Shown here in pieces: positions 51,908 through 60,384 of a stretch of 64,000 nt of DNA. A program made the position numbers and the translations under genes. The stretch lies in the NCBI RefSeq assembly GCF_001750145.1, contig NZ_CP015732.1, forward strand, positions 1 through 64,000, given 5' to 3'. Origin of the DNA: Arthrobacter sp. U41 (lineage in GTDB: Bacteria > Actinomycetota > Actinomycetes > Actinomycetales > Micrococcaceae). The stretch's first letter is position 1; each line of letters starts with the position of its first letter. The notes under the pieces are model-generated. The model searched no databases. It worked only from the letters and a program-made list of their open reading frames with translations, and had not been told where the DNA came from.

Positions 51908-53269
51908 ATGCCTCGACTTCCGCCGCTCCGCCGCCGCGCTGCCACCGGCCAGGTCCCGCCGGGCCCCGCCGGCGGCGCCCGGACCGGGACCGGTTCCGGC
52001 ACCTCCCCCGGAACTTCCCCCGGCGCCGCACCCGGGGCGGACGCCGTTGCTGCCGCGTGGCCGGGGCACCCGAAGGGGTCCACGGCCTACCGCAAGATTC
52101 TCGCAGGACTGGCGTTCGCCGGCGTCGCCACCTTTGCCCAGCTGTATTCCACCCAGGCGGTGCTGCCGATGATGGCGGCGGAGCTGCAGGTCACGGCGGC
52201 CGAGGCGGCGCTGACCATCTCGCTGGCCACCGTGGGGCTGGCCGTGACAGTGCTTCCGTGGTCCTTCCTGGCCGACCGGGTCGGCCGGGTCCGGGCCATG
52301 ATGTGGGGCATCTCTGCCGCCACGGTCCTGGGCCTGCTGGTGCCGCTCGCTTCCAGCTTCCCCATGCTGCTGGGCCTGCGGATGCTCGAAGGCATGGCAC
52401 TGGGCGGCATCCCCGCCATCGCCATCGCCTACCTCAATGAGGAGGTCGACAAGGCCCACGCCGCGCTGGCGGCCGGAACGTACGTCGCCGGCACCACCCT
52501 GGGTGGACTCGCCGGCCGGCTGCTGGCCGGGTTCGTCGGCGAACTCTGGGGTTGGCGGGCCGGGGCCCTGGCCGTCTCGCTCCTGGCGGCCGCGGCCGCC
52601 GCGCTGTTCCTTGTCCTGGTGCCGCAGGCCCGTGGCTTCACGGCCGCGGCCGCCAGCGGCTTCCGCGGGGCACTCCGGACGCTGGCCGGCCACGGCCGGA
52701 ATCCGAGGCTGCTGGCACTCTACGTCCAGGCGTTCCTGCTGATGGGCGGCTTCGTGGCCGTTTACAACTACCTCGGCTTCCGGCTCTCCGGTGAGCCTTT
52801 CAGCCTTCCGGCCACCATCATCAGCCTGATCTTCCTGGCCTACCTCTCCGGAACAGTGTCCGCCCGCTGGGCCGGCGCACTGACAGCGCGGTTCGGGCGG
52901 CGCACGGTGCTGATCGCAGGAACGGTCCTGATGGCCGCGGGCCTGGCCCTGACGCTGACGGAACTGCTGGCGCTCATCATGGTGGGCCTGCTGCTGTTCA
53001 CCGCAGGCTTTTTCGCGGCGCACAGCGTCGGCGCGGGCTGGACCGGTGTCATTGCAACCACCGGCCGGGCACAGGCGGCCTCGCTCTACAATCTCGCCTA
53101 CTACCTCGGATCCAGCGTCATCGGCTGGGCCGGCGGGCTGGTGTTCCAGTCGCTGGGCTGGACGGCCCTGGCGCTGACCGTGATCGGGCTTGCCTGCACG
53201 ACGGCGGTGATCACCGCCGTCGTGCATCCCGCCCGGCCGGCGGCTGCGTCGCGGGCCGAACTCAAATAG
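51908..53269 (+). CDS. MFS transporter with low-complexity N-terminal extension
   Basis: A 453-residue major facilitator with 12 membrane helices. The first 57 residues are an unusual Pro/Gly/Ala/Ser/Thr-rich tail with repeated GTGSGTSPGTSPG character. The MFS loop 2-3 motif is FLADRVGRVRAMMW and the loop 8-9 counterpart is TARFGRRTVLIAG. ATG 51908 is chosen because of the -10/-35 pair; the frame also offers an earlier ATG at 51860. Export of a small drug-like or arabinose-type compound is a guess from family; the LysR gene beside it is the likely regulator. Confidence 0.9.
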   Translation: MPRLPPLRRRAATGQVPPGPAGGARTGTGSGTSPGTSPGAAPGADAVAAAWPGHPKGSTAYRKILAGLAFAGVATFAQLYSTQAVLPMMAAELQVTAAEAALTISLATVGLAVTVLPWSFLADRVGRVRAMMWGISAATVLGLLVPLASSFPMLLGLRMLEGMALGGIPAIAIAYLNEEVDKAHAALAAGTYVAGTTLGGLAGRLLAGFVGELWGWRAGALAVSLLAAAAAALFLVLVPQARGFTAAAASGFRGALRTLAGHGRNPRLLALYVQAFLLMGGFVAVYNYLGFRLSGEPFSLPATIISLIFLAYLSGTVSARWAGALTARFGRRTVLIAGTVLMAAGLALTLTELLALIMVGLLLFTAGFFAAHSVGAGWTGVIATTGRAQAASLYNLAYYLGSSVIGWAGGLVFQSLGWTALALTVIGLACTTAVITAVVHPARPAAASRAELK

Positions 53270-53278
53270 CCGGCGCCG

Positions 53279-54442
53279 CTAACGGGTTGCTTCGATTGCC
53301 TGCACCAGGTCGGCCACGACGTCGGAGGCGTCCTCCAGGCCCACCGACACGCGCAGCAGGCTGGCATGCGGTTTGGCATCGGCGGCGACCGGCCGGTGGG
53401 TCAGCCCCGCCGGGTGCTGGATCAGGGTGTCGATGCCGCCAAGTGAGACCGCATGGGTGATCATGCCGACGGCGGAAGGGACCCGTTCGGCGTGCTCGGC
53501 GCCGCCCACCTCGAAGGCGATCAGCGAACCGGGACCGGCCATCTGCGTCCCGATCAGCCCCTGCGGGTCGCACTCCGGCAGCCCCGGATAGAAAACACGC
53601 CGCACGAGCCCGTGCCCGGCCAGGGCGACGGCGACCTTCTGCGCGCTCGCCTGCTGTGCGCGCACCCGGACCGGCAGCGTGGCCAGGCCGCGGTGGAGCA
53701 GGTAGGCAGGCCAGGGTGTGAGGATGCCGCCGGTGACAGCCCGGATCTGGCGCAGCCTGGTGGTCCACTCGGGCCCCGCGGCCACCACGCCGCCCATGGC
53801 GTCGCCGTGTCCGCCGAGGAACTTCGTGGCGCTGTGCAGCACCATGGCGGCACCGTGGAGAAAGGGGCGCTGCAGGATCGGGCTGGCGAAGGTGTTGTCG
53901 ACCAGAAGCGGGACACTGTCCGCGGCCGCGGCCACCCGGGCGATATCGACGAGCTCCAGGCTCGGGTTGGCCGGCGTTTCGAGGATCACCAGGCCGGTGT
54001 CGGGGCGGAGCGCGGCGTGCACGCCCTCCGGGGTGGTGAACGTGACGTCGTTGCCGAGCACCCCTGAGGCCAGCAGGTAGTCGCTTCCGCCGTACAAGGG
54101 GCGTACCGCGACGACGTGCTGCTTTCCGGCGGCGACGACGGCGAGCAGCACCGCGGTGAGCGCGGCCATGCCGGTGGCGAACGCCACAGCCTCGGGGGTG
54201 TCCTCGAGGACGGCGACGCCCTCCTCGAACCGGGCCACGGTGGGATTCCACAGCCGCTGGTAAACGGTGCTCTGACCCTCCACATGGGCGCCGCCGGTGG
54301 CCATGTGCTCATAGGCGAGACCGCCGTCGTGCACCGAGGGAAGCGGCGCGGTGGTGGAGAGATCGATCGGTACTGCGTGCACGCCCAGTTCAGTGAGGCC
54401 GTTACGGCCGGCGTGGACGGCCAGCGAGTCTTGAGAAAGCAC
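53279..54442 (-). CDS. PLP-dependent transsulfuration enzyme (cystathionine gamma-lyase/methionine gamma-lyase type)
   Basis: A 387-residue Cys/Met-metabolism PLP enzyme. YQRLWNPTVARFEEGVAVLE places the phosphate-binding Tyr and Arg, RPLYGGSDYLL follows, VDNTFASPIL contains Asp182, and VLHSATKFLGGHGDAMGG has the Schiff-base Lys207. Lyase or synthase activity cannot be separated by eye. Start is GTG 54442, with AAGGAG 6 nt upstream. It is divergent from an AsnC regulator, an arrangement common for methionine gamma-lyase. Confidence 0.87.
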   Translation of the reverse strand: MLSQDSLAVHAGRNGLTELGVHAVPIDLSTTAPLPSVHDGGLAYEHMATGGAHVEGQSTVYQRLWNPTVARFEEGVAVLEDTPEAVAFATGMAALTAVLLAVVAAGKQHVVAVRPLYGGSDYLLASGVLGNDVTFTTPEGVHAALRPDTGLVILETPANPSLELVDIARVAAAADSVPLLVDNTFASPILQRPFLHGAAMVLHSATKFLGGHGDAMGGVVAAGPEWTTRLRQIRAVTGGILTPWPAYLLHRGLATLPVRVRAQQASAQKVAVALAGHGLVRRVFYPGLPECDPQGLIGTQMAGPGSLIAFEVGGAEHAERVPSAVGMITHAVSLGGIDTLIQHPAGLTHRPVAADAKPHASLLRVSVGLEDASDVVADLVQAIEATR

Positions 54443-54454
54443 CCTTGCTCCTTA

Positions 54455-54477
54455 TGAATATTCACCGTTGAATTCCG
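54455..54477. promoter_or_regulatory. A/T-rich inverted and direct repeats between the transsulfuration and AsnC genes
   Basis: A perfect palindrome TGAATATTCA (54455-54464) is followed by TTGAATTCC, a partial repeat of the same motif. A/T-rich sites of this kind suit Lrp/AsnC binding. Confidence 0.45.
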
Positions 54478-54519
54478 CAAGTATCTGGCAATAATTCGGG
54501 GTTTTGTAGGGCCCGCGAA

Positions 54520-54548
54520 TGGAAACGCCGGAATGCGCCGTTTATGAT
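54520..54548 (+). promoter_or_regulatory. Promoter of the AsnC-type regulator gene
   Basis: TGGAAA at 54520-54525, 17-nt spacer, TATGAT at 54543-54548. The GTG start lies 27 nt further on and has its own ribosome site. Confidence 0.45.
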
Positions 54549-54575
54549 GAACTGACAACACTTCAAGGAGGATCC

Positions 54576-55082
54576 GTGAGTAGCAGTGCGAAGAATCTTC
54601 GGCCCGGAGCGGGTGCCGGCGAGCCGCTGGATGCTATCGACGAGCGCCTGCTCGCGGCCCTCGTCGCCGATGCCCGAATCTCCAACAAGCAGCTGGCCGA
54701 GCTGGTCGGCATTGCGCCGTCCACGGCCCTGATGCGCACCAGGGCGCTTTCGGAGCGCGGGATCATCCAGGGCTTCGAGGCGAAGCTGAGCCTGTCCGCG
54801 ATCGGCCGCTCCGTCCAGGCCCTCATCGCGGTCAGGCTCCGCGCCCACGACCGCGAGCAGATCGACCGCTTTACCGCCCGGGTCCCGAAACTCCCGGCCG
54901 TGCTCTCGACTTTCCACACCTCGGGTTCGGTGGACTACCTGCTGCACATCGCCGTCGCCACCACCGAGGACCTCCGCGACTGGGTGCTGGACAATCTGGC
55001 GACCGACCCGGTCGTGGGCCATACCGAAACAACCCTGGTTTTCGACCACATCCAGGGCAACCTGGGCCCGCTGCCCGACTGA
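54576..55082 (+). CDS. Lrp/AsnC family transcriptional regulator
   Basis: A 168-residue Lrp-type regulator: HTH (AIDERLLAALVADARISNKQLAELVGIAPST in pieces), then the RAM ligand domain (VQALIAVRLRAHDREQIDRF, SGSVDYLLHIAV). GTG 54576 is the start, with AAGGAGGA 4-8 nt before it; the frame also runs upstream to 54519. It is divergent from the transsulfuration enzyme, which it likely controls in response to an amino acid. Confidence 0.92.
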   Translation: MSSSAKNLRPGAGAGEPLDAIDERLLAALVADARISNKQLAELVGIAPSTALMRTRALSERGIIQGFEAKLSLSAIGRSVQALIAVRLRAHDREQIDRFTARVPKLPAVLSTFHTSGSVDYLLHIAVATTEDLRDWVLDNLATDPVVGHTETTLVFDHIQGNLGPLPD

Positions 55083-55140
55083 GGAACGGCGCCGGCGCAT
55101 GCCAGGGGTCTGCGGCGGCAGGCCGGGCATGGCGGCAGCG

Positions 55141-56379
55141 TCAGGCCCGGCGCAACGCCCCCCGCAGCGTGATCACGGCGAGGACGGCCGCCGCGAGGGA
55201 ACACAGCACCACGAAGCCGGCGACCGCCGTCTGCAGGCCGACGACCCCGGCGGCGAGCCCCAGCCCGATGACGGGAAAGGCACTGCCGAGGTAGGTGATG
55301 ACGTAGACGGTGCTGATGATCTGGGCGTGGCGTGCGGGCTCGACCTTTCCGGCGACATCGTTGAAGACGGTCCGGAACGACACACCCTGTCCAAATCCGG
55401 CGGTGACGCTCGCAACAATAAGCAGCCAGGGGCTGTTCCAGGCGGCAGCCGCCGCGATCAGCAACACAGACACTGCCAGCATGCCAAGTCCGACCGGCAC
55501 CACGAAGCGTCCCCGCACGGCGACCAGCTGGCTCAGTGCGGAGGACCCGAGGGTCAGTCCCGCCAGCAGGCCGATCAGCGGACGCGAATCGGCGTGCACG
55601 ATCTGCGCGAAATAACCCGGCGCCAGGGACAGGCAGAAGCCGAACACGGTGAAGCTGAGGAACCCCACCGAGGACGCCAGCCAGAAGGCCCCGCGCGCCT
55701 CACTGGACACCGACGGCCGGCGGGGCGCCAGCACGCTCAACGGCTGCGGACCGGAGACCGAGGTGATGGCCGGCCGGGCCTTGAGCAGGTACAGCGGAAC
55801 CAGCAGCGCCGCCAGGACCAGGGAATGCAGGTAATACGGCGTGGAAGTCGGCCCCGGAAGCAGCGAGAGGACTCCCCCGATCGCCGGACCGGCCGCCACT
55901 CCCCCGGCGGAAGCCAGCAGGGTAAACCGCGAGGCCCACTCGGGACGGCTGGGCAGCAACTCTCGCAGGGCCGCCGAACTGGCGCCCGTGGCGAGAGCCA
56001 CCGCGACGCCCTGCAGGGCCCGGCCGGCACACAACGCGAACAGGCTGTCCGCCATGGCAAAGACGGAGCCGCCGGCGAGGCCCACCAGCACCGCGAGGAC
56101 CAGGGCGGCCCGGCGGCCGATATGGTCCGACCAGTGGCCGGCCAGGATCAGGGTGGCCACCAGCGCCAGAACGTAAGCGGAGAAGGCGACCGTCACGTCC
56201 AGGGCGGTGATGCCGAGTTTGGCCTGCAGCAGCGGATAGAGCGGTGTGGCAAGATTCGCGCCGACCAGCAGCGTGAAGATCACGACGCCGGCCATTACCA
56301 GCCGTGCGGTGGTGGAAGCATCCCAGCCCCAGCGGTCTGCCGTGGCCGGGCGCATGCGAAGTTCGCTGAAGACAGTCAT
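55141..56379 (-). CDS. MFS transporter
   Basis: A 412-residue, 12-helix major facilitator. The loop 2-3 motif is GHWSDHIGRRAALVLAV, and ALQGVAVALATGASSAALRE lies in helix 4-5. ATG 56379 (MTVFSELRMRPA) is preferred, with AAGGG about 8 nt upstream, over an open frame reaching 56520. It is divergent from a second AsnC-type regulator. An amino-acid-related efflux role is suggested only by that neighbour. Confidence 0.88.
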   Translation of the reverse strand: MTVFSELRMRPATADRWGWDASTTARLVMAGVVIFTLLVGANLATPLYPLLQAKLGITALDVTVAFSAYVLALVATLILAGHWSDHIGRRAALVLAVLVGLAGGSVFAMADSLFALCAGRALQGVAVALATGASSAALRELLPSRPEWASRFTLLASAGGVAAGPAIGGVLSLLPGPTSTPYYLHSLVLAALLVPLYLLKARPAITSVSGPQPLSVLAPRRPSVSSEARGAFWLASSVGFLSFTVFGFCLSLAPGYFAQIVHADSRPLIGLLAGLTLGSSALSQLVAVRGRFVVPVGLGMLAVSVLLIAAAAAWNSPWLLIVASVTAGFGQGVSFRTVFNDVAGKVEPARHAQIISTVYVITYLGSAFPVIGLGLAAGVVGLQTAVAGFVVLCSLAAAVLAVITLRGALRRA

Positions 56380-56502
56380 GTCCGTGCCCTTGCGTGGAAG
56401 CGGGCCGCGTGTTCCCTGTGATGGGGGAACCGCCAGCCCGTGAGATTCTGATACTTCAAGACTGCGGCATAGCTGACCCTGGCGGCCAAAATTCGTGCAA
56501 AA

Positions 56503-56521
56503 ATTGATCAAAACAGTCAAT
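56503..56521. promoter_or_regulatory. Inverted repeat in the MFS/AsnC spacer
   Basis: ATTGA-N9-TCAAT lies in an A/T-rich patch just upstream of the AsnC gene. It could bind the regulator and control both divergent genes. Confidence 0.4.
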
Positions 56522-56535
56522 CAGTATCCGCCCGC

Positions 56536-57051
56536 ATGAACCGGAGTGATGATTTGAACAGTCTGGACCCCACCGACCTGAAGATCCTGCTGGAACTGAT
56601 CCGGGATCCGCGGATCCAGATCGGTGAACTCAGCGAAACGCTGGGCATCGCACGCAACACCGCGCAGTCCCGGGTGCGGCGCATGCAGCGTTCCGGTTTG
56701 CTGCACGACGGCGGCCGCGAAATAGATCTTGAAGCGGTGGGTTATGACGTGGTCGCCTTCGTCACGATCGAGGTCACCCACCGGGAACTGGACGGTGTCG
56801 TGGGCGCCCTGCGCCTGATCGCCCAGGTCCTGGAAGTCCACGAGATCTCAGGTCGCGGCGATGTGTGGTGCCGCGTGGTGGCCACCGACACCCACAACCT
56901 GCAGTCCGCTTTGCGCTCCATCCTTCGGATCAAGGGCGTCATCCGGACCGAAACCGTCCTCGCCCTGCACACACACATCCAGTACCGCACCGAACCGCTG
57001 ATCAGCCGGCTGGCCCAAGGCAGCTCGCTGGCCCCCTCCCGTCCAAAATGA
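56536..57051 (+). CDS. Lrp/AsnC family transcriptional regulator
   Basis: A 171-residue Lrp-type protein. HTH is LDPTDLKILLELIRDPRIQI then LSETLGIARNTAQSRVRRMQ, followed by a RAM domain (VVAFVTIEVTHRELDGVVGA, ISGRGDVWCRVVATDTHNLQ). CAGTAT ends 8 nt before the ATG and no ribosome site is seen. It is unrelated in detail to the first AsnC gene at 54.6 kb, so the two pairs are not a recent duplication. Confidence 0.9.
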   Translation: MNRSDDLNSLDPTDLKILLELIRDPRIQIGELSETLGIARNTAQSRVRRMQRSGLLHDGGREIDLEAVGYDVVAFVTIEVTHRELDGVVGALRLIAQVLEVHEISGRGDVWCRVVATDTHNLQSALRSILRIKGVIRTETVLALHTHIQYRTEPLISRLAQGSSLAPSRPK

Positions 57052-57097
57052 TGCCCCGGCCCGGCCAGCCCGCGCGGCCCCCGCGCGCCGAAGGCTG

Positions 57098-57103
57098 GAT
57101 AAT
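57098..57103 (+). promoter_or_regulatory. -10 element of corA
   Basis: GATAAT ends 6 nt before the GTG start codon; no ribosome site. Confidence 0.5.
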
Positions 57104-57109
57104 AAGCCC

Positions 57110-58105
57110 GTGACTATCATCGATAACGCCGTCTACGTTGACGGCGTCCGCAGCGCCGAGCCGCAGAGCCTCGAGCAGACCTTTGCGACCCTGAGCCAGC
57201 ACGGCGGGATGGCGTGGATCGGCCTCTACCGGCCCACGGAGGACGAAATGGCCGCGGTCGCGGCCGAGTTCGGGCTGCACAGCCTCGCCGTGGAAGATGC
57301 CATTTCGGCCCACCAGCGCCCCAAACTCGAACGCTACGACGACATCCTCTTCACCGTGCTGCGGCCCGCGCGGTACCTGGATGCGACTGAAACCGTGGAA
57401 TTCGGCGAACTCCACGTGTTCACCGGCAGCAACTTCGTCGTCACCGTCCGGCACGCCGAAACCGGCGGGGTGGCACAGGTGCGGCGGAAACTGGAGCGGC
57501 ACCCCGATCTCCTGTGCCACGGACCGGAGGCAGTGCTCTACGCCCTGATGGACCAGGTGGTGGACGACTACCTCCCCGTCGTGGCGGGGCTGGAGAACGA
57601 TATCGACGAGATCGAGGACCAGCTGTTCAGCGGCGATTCCACGGTTTCCCGGCGGATCTACGAACTGGCCCGCGAGGTCATCCAGTTCCAGCGCGCCATC
57701 CACCCGCTCCCCGCCATGACGCAGCTGCTGCGGCGCGGCTTCGAAAAGTACCAGGTGAAACCCGAGCTCCAGCACAACCTCCGCGACGTCGAAGACCATG
57801 TGGAGCGGCTGATCTCCCGCGCTGATTCCTTTCGGGACCTCCTGCAGAACGCCCTCACCCTCGACGGCACGCTCACGGCCAACCGACAGAACGAGGCCAG
57901 CGCCGAGCAGAATGAGCAGGTCAAGAAAATTTCGTCCTGGGCGGCCATTTTCTTCGCACCCTCGGTTGTTGCCGGCGTCTACGGGATGAATTTTGAGCGG
58001 ATGCCCGAACTGCAATGGAGCTTCGGCTATCCGATGGCCATCGGGCTGATGGCCGCCACCGCGGCGCTGATGTACGGGGTCTTCAAAAAGAAGGGGTGGC
58101 TCTAA
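57110..58105 (+). CDS. corA: Magnesium/cobalt transporter CorA
   Basis: A 331-residue CorA. It has a cytoplasmic N-terminal funnel, long stalk helices (LRDVEDHVERLISRADSFRD) and two C-terminal membrane helices. The channel signature YGMNF (GMN at 292-294) sits just after the first helix, and the tail is KKKGWL. Start GTG 57110 is probably leaderless. It transports Mg2+ and likely Co2+/Ni2+. Confidence 0.94.
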   Translation: MTIIDNAVYVDGVRSAEPQSLEQTFATLSQHGGMAWIGLYRPTEDEMAAVAAEFGLHSLAVEDAISAHQRPKLERYDDILFTVLRPARYLDATETVEFGELHVFTGSNFVVTVRHAETGGVAQVRRKLERHPDLLCHGPEAVLYALMDQVVDDYLPVVAGLENDIDEIEDQLFSGDSTVSRRIYELAREVIQFQRAIHPLPAMTQLLRRGFEKYQVKPELQHNLRDVEDHVERLISRADSFRDLLQNALTLDGTLTANRQNEASAEQNEQVKKISSWAAIFFAPSVVAGVYGMNFERMPELQWSFGYPMAIGLMAATAALMYGVFKKKGWL

Positions 58106-58134
58106 CCGCGAGCGCCTGCCGCCGAGCCCGCGTG

Positions 58135-58140
58135 TAGTCT
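58135..58140 (+). promoter_or_regulatory. -10 element of the ABC1/UbiB kinase gene
   Basis: TAGTCT ends 6 nt before ATG 58147; no ribosome site. Confidence 0.5.
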
Positions 58141-58146
58141 GGCGTC

Positions 58147-59850
58147 ATGAGCGCGCGGCGGGACCGGTTCCGGGACATCGTGGAGACCCTGACGAGGCAC
58201 GGACTGGGCTTCGCACTGGGACACCTTGGGCTCGACCGGCTCAGGCCCGCAGACGGGACCGCGGGCAGGCACCGGTTTCCGCCCCGGGGCGCGAGCCTGC
58301 CGGTGCGTGTCCGGCTCGCCCTGGAAGACCTCGGCGCCGTCTACATCAAGTTCGGCCAGATCGTGTCCACGCGCACCGACGTGCTTCCGCCGGAGTATGC
58401 CACCGAGCTCGCGAAGCTCCAGGACGCTTCCCCTCACATTACCGCAGCCGAGGTCCGCGCCGTCATCGCCGAGGAGCTCGGTACTGCGGCGGACCGGCTT
58501 CTCGATTCACTGGACGACGTTCCCCTCGCCACCGGTTCCATTGGCCAGGTCCACTGCGGACGGATCGCGGTGGGCCCCGGGCACGCCGAACCGGGCGTCG
58601 CCGGTGACACTACGGGCGGCAGCCGGCACATCGACGTCGTGGTCAAAGTCCGACGGCCCGGCGTTGTGGCCCAGGTCAATGAGGATCTGGAGATCATGGC
58701 CGAGCTGGCCAAACGGGCGGAGCGGGCCTCCACGAGGGCCGCCGGCGTCCATCTGGCAGCCCTGGTCGATGAGTTCTCCCAGACCATGCGCGCCGAACTG
58801 GACTACCTTCAGGAAGCCCGGAACGCGGAGCAATTCGCCGCAAACTTCGCGGGCGATCCCCGCGTCCACATTCCCCGGGTCTTGTGGGACACCACCACAT
58901 CCCGGGTCCTCACGCTGGAGCGGATCCGTGGCGTCAAGGTCACCGACAGCGCCGCGCTGCGGGAAGCCGGGATCGACACCGGAGAGCTGGCCCGGCAGGC
59001 CTGCAGCGTCCTGCTCCAGATGGTGTTCGAGGACGGCTTCTTCCACGCAGACCCGCATCCGGGAAACTTTTTTGTGGAAGCAGACGGCCGCCTCGGCATC
59101 ATCGATTTTGGCATGGTCGGCCAGATCAGCGATTCCACCCGCGATCAGCTGCTCCGGATGCTCCTGGCGATCGTGGAACAGGACGCCGCCCGGCTGACCA
59201 CCGCCCTGGTCCGGCTGTGCGGAGCGCAGATGAACGGCGGCTTTGGCGGACTGCAGGCCGCTTTGGGGCGGCTGGTGGACCGCTACGCAGGACGGCCGCT
59301 CGCGGAGATCCCGATCGTGGCGGTGCTGGCGGAACTGGCGGCCCTGCTGCGCGAACACCGGCTACGGCTGCCCCGGGAAACGGCACTGATGCTGAAGATG
59401 CTGGTGATGGCGGACGGCCTGGGCAAACAGCTGGATCCCGGCTTCGAGCTGACCACCCAGCTCGGTCCCTTCACGCAGTCAATCATCCTCGCCTCGTTGT
59501 CCCCGGAGGCGCTGGCGGCCCGGCTGAAGAAGCTCGGCCGCGAAGCCCTGCGCCTCGGCACGGACGCACCGGAAATTCTCCGCCGGGTGGTGGACGTTTT
59601 GGAACGAGGGGGCATCGACATCCATTTCCGGGCCGAGGAGCTGGACAAGCTCATGGACAAGGCCGACAGGACCGGGAACCGGATCGTGGCCGGACTCATC
59701 ACCGCGGCTTTGATCAATGCCGTCGGGGAACTGGTTTCGGTCCAGCCCGAGCGCTGGCGCAACTGGCCGAAGACGCTCTTCACCGCGGGAATCGGCGGTG
59801 TCGGCGCCCTCGGCGCGTACCTGGCCCTGACCTCCCGGCACCGGAAGTAG
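58147..59850 (+). CDS. ABC1/AarF/UbiB family atypical kinase
   Basis: A 567-residue UbiB-type protein. The KxGQ motif KFGQ is at 68-71 and the A-rich-like loop PLATGSIGQVHCG near 122. The catalytic HADPHPGNFF and metal-binding IIDFGMVG follow, with a C-terminal membrane helix pair (FTAGIGGVGALGAYLAL). The family supports quinone or lipid metabolism through small-molecule phosphotransfer. The organism makes menaquinone, so the substrate link to ubiquinone does not carry over. Confidence 0.88.
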   Translation: MSARRDRFRDIVETLTRHGLGFALGHLGLDRLRPADGTAGRHRFPPRGASLPVRVRLALEDLGAVYIKFGQIVSTRTDVLPPEYATELAKLQDASPHITAAEVRAVIAEELGTAADRLLDSLDDVPLATGSIGQVHCGRIAVGPGHAEPGVAGDTTGGSRHIDVVVKVRRPGVVAQVNEDLEIMAELAKRAERASTRAAGVHLAALVDEFSQTMRAELDYLQEARNAEQFAANFAGDPRVHIPRVLWDTTTSRVLTLERIRGVKVTDSAALREAGIDTGELARQACSVLLQMVFEDGFFHADPHPGNFFVEADGRLGIIDFGMVGQISDSTRDQLLRMLLAIVEQDAARLTTALVRLCGAQMNGGFGGLQAALGRLVDRYAGRPLAEIPIVAVLAELAALLREHRLRLPRETALMLKMLVMADGLGKQLDPGFELTTQLGPFTQSIILASLSPEALAARLKKLGREALRLGTDAPEILRRVVDVLERGGIDIHFRAEELDKLMDKADRTGNRIVAGLITAALINAVGELVSVQPERWRNWPKTLFTAGIGGVGALGAYLALTSRHRK

Positions 59851-59864
59851 CTTGCTCCGACGCC

Positions 59865-59944
59865 GTCGGGAGGGTCAGCAGTCGGGAGGGTCAGCAGTCG
59901 GGACTGTCAGGAGTCGGCACTGTCAGGCGTCGGGACTGTCAGCG
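59865..59944. repeat. Five-copy 16-bp tandem repeat
   Basis: Units at 59865, 59881, 59897, 59913 and 59929. The first two are identical (GTCGGGAGGGTCAGCA); the others follow GTCGG(G/C)ACTGTCAGNN. The last unit overlaps the stop codon of the minus-strand membrane-protein gene. It lies between convergent genes and contains no ORF of its own. Confidence 0.9.
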
Positions 59945-60247
59945 GCGCTGCCGTGCCTGCGCGACCAGCCGGCTGAACGCCAGGACGAACACCGTTTCGA
60001 TCAGCACCATAAGCCCGAGCAGCAGCCACTGGCTTTCGCCGATGAAAACCACCGCCCCGATCACCACCAGAATGGTTCCCAGGGTCAGGGCGTACACGGC
60101 GAAGCCGATGGCCACCTTCGCGCTGCGGACGCCCGTGCGGAAGCCGAAGCCCACCGGTTCACCCCCGGGGTAGCCGCCCACGCGGTCCGGTCCCGCAGGC
60201 CTGAGCCTGTCGAACTCCTCCCACGGGTCGCGGTCCTGATCAGTCAT
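59939..60247 (-). CDS. Small membrane protein, two helices
   Basis: A 102-residue protein with an acidic/proline cytoplasmic N-terminus (MTDQDRDPWEEFDRLRPAGPD), two membrane helices near 45-65 and 70-92 and a basic end (QARQRR). It is not recognised by family. ATG 60247 has GATAAT exactly 6 nt upstream and is chosen over a longer frame. Its last codons run into the tandem repeat. Confidence 0.75.
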   Translation of the reverse strand: MTDQDRDPWEEFDRLRPAGPDRVGGYPGGEPVGFGFRTGVRSAKVAIGFAVYALTLGTILVVIGAVVFIGESQWLLLGLMVLIETVFVLAFSRLVAQARQRR

Positions 60248-60253
60248 GCTTCC

Positions 60254-60259
60254 ATTATC
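60254..60259 (-). promoter_or_regulatory. -10 element of the small membrane-protein gene
   Basis: GATAAT on the minus strand, 6 nt (GGAAGC) before the ATG. Confidence 0.5.
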
Positions 60260-60363
60260 CCGCGCCGGCGGCATTCTCAGGGGACCGGTTCGTTCCTGCA
60301 GTCACAGTCCGGTTGGCACCGCGACAGCCAGGTCGGGCCCGCACTCCGGCCGCTTCCTGCCGG

Positions 60364-60383
60364 GGCCGTCAAGGCGGACGGCC
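60364..60383 (-). terminator. Short hairpin after the ABC-F gene
   Basis: GGCCGTC-AAGGCG-GACGGCC, a 7-bp stem immediately after the stop codon and without a U-tract. Confidence 0.4.
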
Positions 60384-60384
60384 G

